A stretch of 64,000 nt of DNA, from positions 2,542,001-2,606,000 of the forward strand of contig NZ_CP150452.1 in NCBI RefSeq assembly GCF_051307045.1, written 5' to 3'. Below are positions 17,067-25,780 of this stretch, one piece after another. A model generated the notes under the pieces. The model was given only the letters and a program-made list of their open reading frames with translations, ran no database searches and was not told the DNA's origin. Each line of letters starts with the position of its first letter. Position 1 is the first letter of the stretch. Source of the stretch: Dryocola sp031988645. Its GTDB lineage: Bacteria > Pseudomonadota > Gammaproteobacteria > Enterobacterales > Enterobacteriaceae. Both the position numbers and the translations under genes were made by a program.

Positions 17067-18661
17067 TAGCTTAACCTCTGAGTAGCGTTCGAATTCGCGT
17101 TCATCGCCGCGGCCTGTTTCAGGGTCGGCGCGGCGGGTTTGTGGTGGTTGAGGTAACCGATATTGTTGTTACCCCAGAGATTTTCATAAGGCATGCCCGC
17201 CAGCATTTCGACGGTGGCGCGAGCCTGCGGCGTAATGTCTTCCGGCACCGCGCGGTTGGCGAGGCGCATTTTGGCGGTCTCTTCGCGCAGCACGCTATGG
17301 GTTTGCAGGTTGAGCCTGAAGCGCAGGGAAATCAGGAAACCGCACGCCAGCACGCCGACGGTGCCAAAGCTCAGGATCATCAGGATGGTGTGGCTGACCG
17401 CGGGCGGCTGCGTCGCCTGGCCGGAGACAAAACCGGACAGCTGCATCACGATACCCACCAGCATGACCGCGCCGGCCTGCGAAGCCTTACGCGTAAGCGT
17501 CATGATGCCGGCAAAGATCCCCTCACGGCGCTGGCCGGTAATCACTTCATCCACGTCGGCGATATAGGTGTAGGTGTTCCACGGCACGTAGTTGATGCCG
17601 CCGCGTCCCAGACCGGCGATAGCGGACACCAGCAGCAACAGCGAGAACGCGTCGCCCAGGCCCGCGTAAAACAGCACGGCGTAAGAGATGGAGCTCAGGC
17701 CGAACAGCACGACGACCATGCGATACGACGGCGCCGGGCCGTATTTGATGCACAGCGGGATCATGCCGATAACGGAGATAAACTGCAGAATCGCCATGGT
17801 GCCCAGCAGGCTGGAGGCGGTGGAGGCGCTGTGCATCAGCACGAACACCACATAGTAGGTAAAGACGGCGTTGAACACGTCCTGCGCGATATAGCCGCCC
17901 AGGTACATGCCCAGGTGCTGACGGAAAATCTTGATTCGCAGCGTCGAGGTCAGCTCCACGTTCAGGCGCTTCATGCTCTGGGCAAAGGTCAGGCTTTTCT
18001 TCTCTTCTTCCGCGCGCAGCGCGGCTTCCGTCCACTCGGCACGCGGCCGCTCCCAGGTGAAAAGCCACACCAGGGTCAGCACGATGGCGCACAAAGTCGC
18101 GAACACCAGGCTTGCGTAGAAGAAAGATACCGCGTTGTCTTTGCCGAAATGGTTCAACAGAATGCCCGGCAGGAAGGCCGCAAGGATCGCCGAGAGCTGC
18201 GCCATAGAAATACGCGCGCCGGAAAATTTGGTTTTCTGCTTAAAGTCATCGGTCATTTCCGGCACCAGCGTTTCGTAAGGCACCAGAATCATGGTGTAGA
18301 CCACGTCAAAAATCAGGTAGGTTACCAGGTAATACCAGTAGCTCATCTCCCCTACCCACATAAAGCTGTAGCTGAAAACCAGAGGTATCCCGAGCAAAAT
18401 AAAGAACTTACGCCGGCCGAAGCGTTTTCCGAGCCGGGTCGAGCCGAAGTTATCGGTTAAAAAGCCCATCAAAGGGCTGACCACGGCGTCAAGCACCCTC
18501 GCCAGCGCAAAGATAAAGGTGGCCTCGATGGGCGTCAGTCCGCAGAAGGTAGTATAAAAGTACAGCAACCAGGCCGCGGTCAGCGCTGTGGTTCCGGCCC
18601 CCAGGAAGTCGCCCGCCCCGTAGGCGAGATAGTTCGCCAGCCCAATTTTACGTTTTTTCAT
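17066..18661 (-). CDS. GPH-family (MelB-type) sugar:cation symporter, RhiT-like
   Basis: This 531-residue membrane protein has about 12 hydrophobic segments and the GPH-family N-terminus KIGLANYLAYGAGDFLGAG, then PLMGFLTDNFGSTRLGKRFGR, the loop motif between helices 2 and 3. The ATG at 18661 (GGGG upstream) is preferred over an in-frame GTG 13 codons earlier. It is coupled to the GH105 gene, so it probably imports unsaturated rhamnogalacturonan or pectin oligosaccharides. The C-terminal tail of about 80 residues is hydrophilic and longer than in MelB. Confidence 0.82.
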   Translation of the reverse strand: MKKRKIGLANYLAYGAGDFLGAGTTALTAAWLLYFYTTFCGLTPIEATFIFALARVLDAVVSPLMGFLTDNFGSTRLGKRFGRRKFFILLGIPLVFSYSFMWVGEMSYWYYLVTYLIFDVVYTMILVPYETLVPEMTDDFKQKTKFSGARISMAQLSAILAAFLPGILLNHFGKDNAVSFFYASLVFATLCAIVLTLVWLFTWERPRAEWTEAALRAEEEKKSLTFAQSMKRLNVELTSTLRIKIFRQHLGMYLGGYIAQDVFNAVFTYYVVFVLMHSASTASSLLGTMAILQFISVIGMIPLCIKYGPAPSYRMVVVLFGLSSISYAVLFYAGLGDAFSLLLLVSAIAGLGRGGINYVPWNTYTYIADVDEVITGQRREGIFAGIMTLTRKASQAGAVMLVGIVMQLSGFVSGQATQPPAVSHTILMILSFGTVGVLACGFLISLRFRLNLQTHSVLREETAKMRLANRAVPEDITPQARATVEMLAGMPYENLWGNNNIGYLNHHKPAAPTLKQAAAMNANSNATQRLS

Positions 18662-18986
18662 CGCCGTCAACCCCGTTGCTTTTGTTATGGGAGATTGCAC
18701 CTCACGGCCCCGGACGGGCCTGCGAGAAATCTGTCACGGCTAAAGTAAAAGTATGGGGCGCGAGAAACCTTTTCGTTTTTGCCACCCCTTTGCCGATGCT
18801 GGCAAAATTACAAAGAGTCTCGGCATCCGCATCCCGATTTATAAAACACGGGTTTATTTTTATCAAAAGCGGGAATTAAAAATGAGAGGTAATGACGGGA
18901 ATGGCGCAACAACCGTGCGCCCTTTATTGGCGGTGCCGGATGAGATTTACGGGGGTAAGCGAAGCGTCATCCAGGGGACCGCCCAC
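18662..18986. other. Gap upstream of the GPH transporter
   Basis: A 325-base gap between the GPH carrier gene and flhE, both leftward. It should hold the carrier promoter, but I could not fix a convincing -35/-10 pair. An imperfect palindrome, GGATGA...TCATCC at 18938-18972, resembles the REP-like elements elsewhere in the window. No gene seen. Confidence 0.5.
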
Positions 18987-19382
18987 TCAGCGATAGTTCA
19001 CGATCACCTGGTTGCTCTGCACGCGCAGCGGCGGGAAAAGCTTACCTCCGCCCGGCACTTCCCAGATAAACCGCAGCGGCTCGCCGGCGGCCACGTTGGT
19101 TAAGCCGCGCGTCGTGCCGCTCTGCCCTTCAATCGGCACGCAGCGCGTCGTTGAACAAAGCCTGACCAGCAGCCCGCCGGGCGTGGGGCCATTGAGCTCG
19201 TAGCGCCAGGCGACCAGCGTCATCACGCCGCTGCCAACCGGCTGCGACGGCGCCAGCGCGCGGGACGAGGCGGCAACGCCGCGATTGCCAAGAGTGACCC
19301 CTGGGCCGCTGGCCTGCCAGCTGCCTTCACCGGCGGCCTGGGCGAACAGGGGCAACAGCACAAGCGCCAGCAGCGTACGCAT
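18987..19382 (-). CDS. flhE: Flagellar protein FlhE
   Basis: The 131-residue periplasmic protein has a signal peptide (MRTLLALVLLPLFAQA, cleavage after AQA) and two cysteines in LCSTTRCVP that could form a disulfide. In Salmonella and E. coli FlhE affects proton leakage through the flagellar export gate and swarming. The start overlaps the flhA stop, completing the flhBAE operon. Confidence 0.93.
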   Translation of the reverse strand: MRTLLALVLLPLFAQAAGEGSWQASGPGVTLGNRGVAASSRALAPSQPVGSGVMTLVAWRYELNGPTPGGLLVRLCSTTRCVPIEGQSGTTRGLTNVAAGEPLRFIWEVPGGGKLFPPLRVQSNQVIVNYR

Positions 19383-21460
19383 TATTTCGCTCCTATCGTC
19401 GCGGTCATACGGATATTGCGGTTGTCCGACAGCTCAAGGCTTGACAGCACAACCAGCTGCGGCAGGGTGCGGCGCAGGAAGCGAGCCAGCAACGGACGCA
19501 GCGCGTGGTTAACCAGCAGCACCGGCGGCGCGCCCAGCATTTCCTGACGCTGCAGGGCTTCCTGGCTTTGCTCCAGCAGGCGGTCCGCAAGGCCTGGCTC
19601 CAGCCCGCTGCCGCCCTGCAGCGCCTGCAGCAGCAGACGCTCAAGGGCGGTATCCAGCCCGATAACCTGCACTTCGCCCGTGCCCGGGAACCACTGCTGG
19701 GTAATGGCGCGGCCGAGGGCCACGCGCACCACGGCGGTTAATTCATGCGGATCGCTTTGTATCGGCGCATGCTCCGCCAGGGTTTCCAGAATGGTGCGCA
19801 TATCGCGGATCGGCACTTTTTCGGCCAGCAGGTTCTGCAGCACCTTATGCAGCGTGGTCAGCGTCACGACGCCGGGCACCAGATCTTCGGTGAGTTTCGG
19901 CATCTCCTGGCTGACGCGGTCGAGCAGCTGCTGCGCTTCCTGGCGGCCAAACAGCTCCGGCGCGTACTGGCCAATCAGGTGGTTCAGGTGCGTCGCGACA
20001 ACGGTGCTCGCCTCAACGACGGTAAAGCCCTGGATCTGCGCCTGTTCTTTCAGCGCGCTTTCAATCCAGGTCGCCGCAAGGCCAAAGGCGGGATCGATTG
20101 TCGCCTCGCCAGGCAGCGTTCCGGCTGCGGTGCCCGGGTTAATCGCCAGCCAGCGCCCCGGATAAGCTTCGCCGGCGCCGATTTCCACGCCCTTCATCAA
20201 AATACGGTAGCGTGCGGGCGGCATGTCCATATTGTCGCGAATATGCACTACCGGCGGCAGGAAGCCCATATCCTGCGCGAACTTCTTACGAATACTGCGG
20301 ATGCGGCCGAGCAGCTCGCCGTCCTGCTGGAAATCCACCATCGGGATCAGGCGGTAGCCCACCTCCATTCCCAGCGAGTCTTCAAGCTGCACGTCGTTCC
20401 AGGTCGCTTCCACCGCCTGCGGATTCTCCGGCATTTTTACCGGCGCCGGCGCCGCAGGGGCGGTCATCTGGCGTCCGCGCATCCACCACGCGAGGCCCAG
20501 CAGCGCGGCGGTAAACAGCAGGAACACAAAGTTCGGCATGCCCGGCACCATGCCGAGCAGGCCCAGCACGCCTGCGCTTAACAGCATCACGCGCGGGTTG
20601 TTGAACAGCTGGGTCACCATCTGCTCGCCGACGTCCTGATCGGTCGCCACGCGGGTTACGATAACGCCCGCCGCGGTGGAGATGACCAGCGCCGGTATCT
20701 GCGCAACCAGGCCGTCGCCGATGGTCAGCAGCGTATAGCTTTCCGCCGCCGCGCCCACCGCCATATCGTGCTGCAGCACGCCGACCAGCAGGCCGCCGAT
20801 GACGTTAATCACCATGATCATCAGCCCCGCCACGGCGTCGCCGCGCACGAACTTGCTCGCCCCGTCCATCGAACCGTAGAAGTCCGCTTCCTGGGTGACT
20901 TCAGAACGGCGTTTTTTCGCTTCGTCTTCGCCAATCAGCCCGGCGTTAAGATCCGCGTCGATCGCCATCTGCTTGCCCGGCATCCCGTCGAGCACAAAGC
21001 GCGCGCCGACCTCTGCGATTCGTCCGGCGCCCTTGGTGATAACCATAAAGTTGATGATCACGAGGATGATAAACACCACGATGCCGATGGCGAAGTTGCC
21101 GCCCACGAGGAAGTGGCCGAAGGCCTCAACCACGCGCCCGGCCGCGCCCGCGCCGGTGTGGCCTTCCATCAGGATGATACGCGTCGAGGCCACGTTCAGC
21201 GCCAGGCGCAGCAGCGTGGTAAACAGCAGGATGGTCGGGAAGGCGGCGAACTCGAGGGTCTTCTGGGTAAACATCGCCACCAGCAGCACCATGATCGACA
21301 GCGCGATGTTAAAGGTGAACAGCAAATCAAGCACAAACGCCGGCAGCGGCAGCACCATCATTGACAGGATCATCAGGATAAGTATCGGCCCGGCAAGGAT
21401 TTGCCATTGCCCGGATTTCATGTTGCCAGGCAGACGCAATGTAGCGAGCAGATTAGCCAT
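19382..21460 (-). CDS. flhA: Flagellar type III export gate protein FlhA
   Basis: FlhA is the large export-gate subunit that couples proton flow to flagellar protein export. The N-terminal half has about eight membrane helices, the conserved FHIPEP-region signature ARFVLDGMPGKQMAIDADLNAG follows in a cytoplasmic loop, and the C-terminal half is the soluble domain that docks chaperone-substrate complexes. The start at 21460 gives 692 residues, the E. coli length. It overlaps flhB by 8 bases. Confidence 0.97.
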   Translation of the reverse strand: MANLLATLRLPGNMKSGQWQILAGPILILMILSMMVLPLPAFVLDLLFTFNIALSIMVLLVAMFTQKTLEFAAFPTILLFTTLLRLALNVASTRIILMEGHTGAGAAGRVVEAFGHFLVGGNFAIGIVVFIILVIINFMVITKGAGRIAEVGARFVLDGMPGKQMAIDADLNAGLIGEDEAKKRRSEVTQEADFYGSMDGASKFVRGDAVAGLMIMVINVIGGLLVGVLQHDMAVGAAAESYTLLTIGDGLVAQIPALVISTAAGVIVTRVATDQDVGEQMVTQLFNNPRVMLLSAGVLGLLGMVPGMPNFVFLLFTAALLGLAWWMRGRQMTAPAAPAPVKMPENPQAVEATWNDVQLEDSLGMEVGYRLIPMVDFQQDGELLGRIRSIRKKFAQDMGFLPPVVHIRDNMDMPPARYRILMKGVEIGAGEAYPGRWLAINPGTAAGTLPGEATIDPAFGLAATWIESALKEQAQIQGFTVVEASTVVATHLNHLIGQYAPELFGRQEAQQLLDRVSQEMPKLTEDLVPGVVTLTTLHKVLQNLLAEKVPIRDMRTILETLAEHAPIQSDPHELTAVVRVALGRAITQQWFPGTGEVQVIGLDTALERLLLQALQGGSGLEPGLADRLLEQSQEALQRQEMLGAPPVLLVNHALRPLLARFLRRTLPQLVVLSSLELSDNRNIRMTATIGAK

Positions 21461-22604
21461 CGGTGTTCTTCTCATTCGCAAAGTCCAGTGCTTCTGGCAC
21501 CGGCAGGTTTTCAGGTTTTTTCGGGATCAGTCCGCCCGCCACGCGCCAGCGGCGCAGCTGCCAGACCCAGGCCAGCACCTCCGCCACCGCGGAATAGAGC
21601 TGGCCGGGTATTTGCTGGCCAATTTCAGCGTGCCGGTAAAGCGCGCGGGCAAGCGGCGGCGCTTCAAGCACCGGAATACGGTTTTCATTGCCAATTTCGC
21701 GAATGCGCAGCGCAACCAGGCCGGCGCCTTTGGCCAGCACCTTTGGCGCGCTCATTTTTTTCTCATCGTACTGAAGCGCCACCGAATAGTGCGTCGGGTT
21801 GGTGACGATCACGTCGGCCTTCGGCACATCATTCATCATGCGGCGGCGGGCAATCGCGCGCTGCTGCTGGCGGATACGTCCCTTGACATGGGGATCGCCC
21901 TCCTGCTGCTTGTATTCGTCGCGAATATCCTGGCGGCTCATACGTAATTTTTTGATATTGCTAAAGATCTGGAAAAATACGTCAAAGCCCACCATCGGCA
22001 CCAGGCCCAGCACGATCAGCAGGCCGCAGGCCGCCACTATATTCAGCGCGTGGCGCAGCGCGGCAACGGGCGGTTCGCTCATCAGCCGCATCATCTCCGG
22101 CCAGTTGTGCAGCAGATACCAGGCGGTGACCGTCCCTACCAGCGTTGCCTTCAGGAAAGCCTTTAGCAGCTCGGCGCCCGCCTGGGCTGAGAACAGGCGT
22201 TTGAGGCCGGGCAGCGGGTTAAGCTTGCTGAACTTAAAGGAGATGGATTTACCGCTAAACAGCAGGCCGCCAAGCAGCATCGGCGCGGCTATCGCCACCA
22301 GCACCAGCCCGCTCATCAGCGGCAGCAACGCCCACACGGCCTGCTTAATCAGCAGGCTTATCTGATTCACAATCAGCCGCGGGTCGTTAATAATTTTGTG
22401 ATCGAAGTGCAAACCGGCGGACAGCATGGCGGCAAGATGGCGCGCCAGCGGCTCGCCCCCCATCCAGATAATGCTTAAGCCGGCCAGCACCATCAGCAAA
22501 GAGGTTAATTCGCGGGAACGGGGAATCTGCCCGTCTTCACGCGCTTTCTCAAGCCGGTGGGGCGTGGGGGCTTCTGTCTTTTCCTGGTCGCTCTCTTCAG
22601 ACAC
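21453..22604 (-). CDS. flhB: Flagellar type III export switch protein FlhB
   Basis: The 383-residue protein has four membrane helices and a cytoplasmic domain with the self-cleavage site NPTHYSVAL (Asn-Pro bond), which controls the switch from hook to filament export. The N-terminus (SEESDQEKTEAPTPHRLEKA) matches E. coli FlhB. It is the first gene of flhBAE, which in E. coli is a class II operon activated by FlhDC. The 184-base gap upstream should contain that promoter; I did not identify the boxes with confidence. Confidence 0.97.
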   Translation of the reverse strand: MSEESDQEKTEAPTPHRLEKAREDGQIPRSRELTSLLMVLAGLSIIWMGGEPLARHLAAMLSAGLHFDHKIINDPRLIVNQISLLIKQAVWALLPLMSGLVLVAIAAPMLLGGLLFSGKSISFKFSKLNPLPGLKRLFSAQAGAELLKAFLKATLVGTVTAWYLLHNWPEMMRLMSEPPVAALRHALNIVAACGLLIVLGLVPMVGFDVFFQIFSNIKKLRMSRQDIRDEYKQQEGDPHVKGRIRQQQRAIARRRMMNDVPKADVIVTNPTHYSVALQYDEKKMSAPKVLAKGAGLVALRIREIGNENRIPVLEAPPLARALYRHAEIGQQIPGQLYSAVAEVLAWVWQLRRWRVAGGLIPKKPENLPVPEALDFANEKNTDG

Positions 22605-22713
22605 CGCATCAGTCTCATGGCCGCAATTTCTACGACAGCATGCCAGAGCGCCGTTGGGCTAATGCAGGGAAAATAAGGGGATTTATGCGTCTGTTTTGGC
22701 GTTAAAACCAGGC

Positions 22714-22742
22714 CACCCTCTTAAGCATGGCAAAAGAGGGTG
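22714..22742. terminator. Hairpin after cheZ
   Basis: CACCCTCTT and AAGAGGGTG arms with an 10-11 base loop lie about 50 bases past the cheZ stop. On the minus strand only a short T tract follows (GGTTTT, 10 bases later), so termination is plausible but not strong. Confidence 0.5.
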
Positions 22743-22788
22743 ACGAGATTTATCGGGTGGCTCAACGCCGGCGCCGTCCGCCGCCGGG

Positions 22789-23436
22789 TTAAAATCCTAA
22801 GCTGTCCAGCAAGTCGTCAACCTGGTCCTGGCTTGCGACCACGCCCGCGGCGGTAACGTCCATCTGCGGACCGTTGAGCAGGCCGTCGTTAACGCGTTTA
22901 GCGCGCGCGTCCGGCTCCGGCATATTTTCCAGCAGCACCATTAACAGCTGGCGCTCAATCTCCTGGATTACGTCCATCATGCGCTTGATAACCTGACCGG
23001 TCAGGTCCTGGAAATCCTGCGCCATCATGATTTCCAGCAGCTGCGCGTTGGTAAAGCTGGTGTGCTCCGGCACGCCCGAGAGGTACTTGCGGGTATCGGT
23101 CACCAGCTCTTTCGCATCGCTTAGCTCAATAGGATTTTCGAACCAGGCGTCCCAGCGTCCGGTCAGGGCTTTCGCGCCGGACTCCAGCTTGTTCTGGTGC
23201 GGCTGAGAAAGCTCAACGCAGTTCAGCGCGCGCTCGGCGGCCTGCGCGGTCATCTGCACCACGTAATCCAGGCGATCGCGGGCGTCCGGAATGGCCTCCG
23301 CCGCTTCGGCGATGGCCTGATCCAGACCGAGCTCGCGCAGGCTGTCGCGCAGCATGCGGGTCAGGCTGCCAATGCGCGCAATGATATCTGTAGGCGACTG
23401 ATGTAGCTCCATCGCCGGGTTTGTCGATGAGTGCAT
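22789..23436 (-). CDS. cheZ: Chemotaxis phosphatase CheZ
   Basis: CheZ dephosphorylates CheY-P to end tumbling signals. The 215-residue helical protein has the active-site segment AQDFQDLTGQVIKRMMDVI (with the catalytic Gln of QDLTGQ) and ends with the CheY-binding peptide ASQDQVDDLLDSLGF. The ATG at 23436 follows an AAGGAGG site at good spacing and gives nearly the E. coli length (214). It is the last gene of tar-tap-cheRBYZ. Confidence 0.97.
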   Translation of the reverse strand: MHSSTNPAMELHQSPTDIIARIGSLTRMLRDSLRELGLDQAIAEAAEAIPDARDRLDYVVQMTAQAAERALNCVELSQPHQNKLESGAKALTGRWDAWFENPIELSDAKELVTDTRKYLSGVPEHTSFTNAQLLEIMMAQDFQDLTGQVIKRMMDVIQEIERQLLMVLLENMPEPDARAKRVNDGLLNGPQMDVTAAGVVASQDQVDDLLDSLGF

Positions 23437-23446
23437 ATGCCCCTCC

Positions 23447-23836
23447 TTACATGCCAAGCTTTTCGAAGATCTTGCCCAGCTTCTCTTCCAGGGTCGCGGC
23501 GGTAAACGGCTTCACAACGTACCCGCTGGCCCCGGCCTGTGCTGCGGCGATGATGTTCTCTTTTTTCGCTTCCGCAGTGACCATCAGTACCGGCATCGCC
23601 GCCATGGCGCCATCGGCACGAATGGTTTTCAGCAGCTCAAGGCCGTCCATGTTCGGCATGTTCCAGTCGGAGATGACGAAACCAAAACCGCCGGCCTGCA
23701 GCTTGTTCAGCGCATCCACGCCGTCTTCCGCTTCCTCGACGTTGTTAAAACCCAGCTCTTTCAGCAGGTTACGTACGATGCGACGCATGGTAGAAAAATC
23801 GTCTACCACCAAAAATTTCAGCTCTTTGTCGGCCAT
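23447..23836 (-). CDS. cheY: Chemotaxis response regulator CheY
   Basis: The 129-residue single receiver domain has the acid pocket D12-D13, phospho-acceptor D57 (VISDWNMPNMDG), T87 and K109 (GYVVKPF), numbering identical to E. coli. CheY-P binds FliM and causes clockwise rotation. It lies 10 bases upstream of cheZ. Confidence 0.98.
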   Translation of the reverse strand: MADKELKFLVVDDFSTMRRIVRNLLKELGFNNVEEAEDGVDALNKLQAGGFGFVISDWNMPNMDGLELLKTIRADGAMAAMPVLMVTAEAKKENIIAAAQAGASGYVVKPFTAATLEEKLGKIFEKLGM

Positions 23837-23854
23837 AAAATCCGGGCTCCTTTG

Positions 23855-24898
23855 TTAAATACGTATTGCCTGTCCGGCACTAATTTTCGCCAGCATTTGC
23901 TGGCTTACCTGGCTTAAATCGACCACTTCGCTGACGCCACCGCTATTGATGGCCTCACGCGGCATGCCGAACACCACACAGCTTGCTTCGTTTTGCGCCA
24001 GGGTCCAGGCCCCGGCCTGGTGCATCGCCAGCATCCCGGCGGCACCGTCATTACCCATTCCGGTGAGGATCACGCCCACGGCGTTACGCCCGGCAAATTT
24101 CGCCACCGAATGGAACAGCACGTCCACGGCCGGGCGATGCCGGTTCACGGGCGGGCCGTCATGTAATTTGATTTGATAGTTCGCGCCGCTGCGCGACAGC
24201 TCCATATGCTTATCACCGGGCGCGATATAGGCGTGGCCGGGCAATACGCGCTCGCCGTCTTCTGCTTCTTTCACCGAGATCTGGCACAGCTTATTTAGCC
24301 GTTCGGCGAAAGAGCGGGTGAAGCCCGGCGGCATATGCTGCGTAATCAACACCGCCGGGCTTGAAAGCGGCAGCGGCTGCAGCACGTGGCGAATAGCTTC
24401 CGTGCCGCCGGTAGAAGCGCCGATGGCAATCAGCTTTTCGGAACTGAGCAGCGGACCGGCTTTAAGCTGCGCGGGCGCCGCGGCGGGCGCCGCCAGCTTC
24501 GCCTTCGCGGCGGTACGAACCTTCTCGGCGATGGTTTCGCTGTAGGCGAGCATCCCTTCGCGAATGCCCAGCTGCGGCTTGGTGACGAAATCTATCGCCC
24601 CCAGCTCCAGCGCGCGCAGCGTCACCTCCGAGCCTTTTCCGGTCAGGGACGACACCATCACCACCGGCATCGGACGCAGGCGCATCAGCTTTTCGAGGAA
24701 GTCCAGCCCGTCCATGCGCGGCATCTCCACGTCCAGCGTCAGCACGTCCGGGTTAAATTTTTTAATCAGATCGCGGGCAACCAGCGGGTCCGGCGCCGTG
24801 GCAACCATTTCCATGTCGCTGTGGCTGTTAATAATTTCTGTCATGATCTGGCGCATCAGGGCGGAGTCATCAACGGACAGCACTCTTATTTTTGTCAT
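23855..24898 (-). CDS. cheB: Chemoreceptor glutamate methylesterase/deamidase CheB
   Basis: An N-terminal receiver domain (phospho-acceptor D56 in LTLDVEMPRMDG) is joined to a C-terminal methylesterase with catalytic-type S162 (IGASTGGTEA), H188 (ITQHMPPGF) and the late GMGNDGAAGM. The 347 residues match the family. It demethylates and deamidates receptor glutamates during adaptation. Its start overlaps the cheR stop (ATGA). Confidence 0.98.
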   Translation of the reverse strand: MTKIRVLSVDDSALMRQIMTEIINSHSDMEMVATAPDPLVARDLIKKFNPDVLTLDVEMPRMDGLDFLEKLMRLRPMPVVMVSSLTGKGSEVTLRALELGAIDFVTKPQLGIREGMLAYSETIAEKVRTAAKAKLAAPAAAPAQLKAGPLLSSEKLIAIGASTGGTEAIRHVLQPLPLSSPAVLITQHMPPGFTRSFAERLNKLCQISVKEAEDGERVLPGHAYIAPGDKHMELSRSGANYQIKLHDGPPVNRHRPAVDVLFHSVAKFAGRNAVGVILTGMGNDGAAGMLAMHQAGAWTLAQNEASCVVFGMPREAINSGGVSEVVDLSQVSQQMLAKISAGQAIRI

Positions 24899-25761
24899 GA
24901 TCTTTCCTTACTCAGCCCGTAAACCGTCTGGCCACGCAGCCAGAAATCACGACTGAGGTTGCTGAAGTTCTCTGAATGTCCGGCAAACAGTAACCCGCCC
25001 GGTTTTAACAGGGGTACAAAGCGGCTTAAAATGTCCTGCTGTGTCGTTTTATCAAAATAAATCATAACGTTACGACAGAAAATCGCATCAAAGGGGCCCG
25101 GCACCGGCGCCTGTTTATCCAGCAGGTTGATGCTGGCGAATTCAATGTGGCTGGCCAGTTCGCTCCTGACCCTGACCAGCCCTTCGTGCGGGCCGGTTCC
25201 ACGCATGAAATAGCGCTGCATCTGCTGCGCAGAGAGCGTTTTCAGCTCCTCCTGGCGATAAACGCCGCTTTGCGCCTTCTCTAACACCTGGGTGTCGATA
25301 TCGCTGGCAAACACCTTCCAGCGCCCCGGCGCCATGCCCAACACATCGGCAAGCGTAATCGCGATAGAGTACGGCTCTTCCCCGGTGGAAGCCGCGGCGC
25401 TCCAGATGCGATACTCGCCGTTGCGCTTGCGCGCATGGTCCGCGAGCACCGGGAAATGGTGGCCTTCGCGGAAAAACGCCGTCAGGTTGGTGGTCAGCGA
25501 ATTGACGAACGCCTGCCACTCCGCGCTGTTGGGGTTGGACTCCAGCATGCCCAGGTAGCGCCCAAAGTCATCAAGCCCTAAGGTGCGCAGGCGGCGAACC
25601 AGGCGGTTGTAAACCATATCCCGCTTGTGGTCCGCCAGCACAATCCCTGCGCGTTGGTATATCAATTGACATATCCGACGAAAATGCGTGTCGGACAGCG
25701 GTAGACGCTGTGTCATCTGTAACATTAATGACGTTTGTCCAAAGGACTGGGGTGATGTCAT
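24895..25761 (-). CDS. cheR: Chemotaxis protein methyltransferase CheR
   Basis: The 288-residue protein has the N-terminal helical domain (RRISQLIYQ-type segment RRICQLIYQRAGIVL) and a SAM-binding core with RIWSAAASTGEEPYSIA and FDAIFCRNVMIYF. It methylates receptor glutamates and docks at the NWETF tail of Tar. It lies between tap and cheB in the operon. Confidence 0.97.
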   Translation of the reverse strand: MTSPQSFGQTSLMLQMTQRLPLSDTHFRRICQLIYQRAGIVLADHKRDMVYNRLVRRLRTLGLDDFGRYLGMLESNPNSAEWQAFVNSLTTNLTAFFREGHHFPVLADHARKRNGEYRIWSAAASTGEEPYSIAITLADVLGMAPGRWKVFASDIDTQVLEKAQSGVYRQEELKTLSAQQMQRYFMRGTGPHEGLVRVRSELASHIEFASINLLDKQAPVPGPFDAIFCRNVMIYFDKTTQQDILSRFVPLLKPGGLLFAGHSENFSNLSRDFWLRGQTVYGLSKERS

Positions 25762-25780
25762 AGCGCCTTCTCAGTCACAA

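Noticed and set aside
17141..18460. A 439-codon frame opposite the GPH transporter
   Set aside because: Antisense to a coupled, full-length transporter gene; composition is typical of an antisense frame.
23436..23457. Longer CheZ start at the beginning of the open frame
   Set aside because: The extra seven codons overlap the AAGGAGG ribosome site that serves the ATG at 23436.
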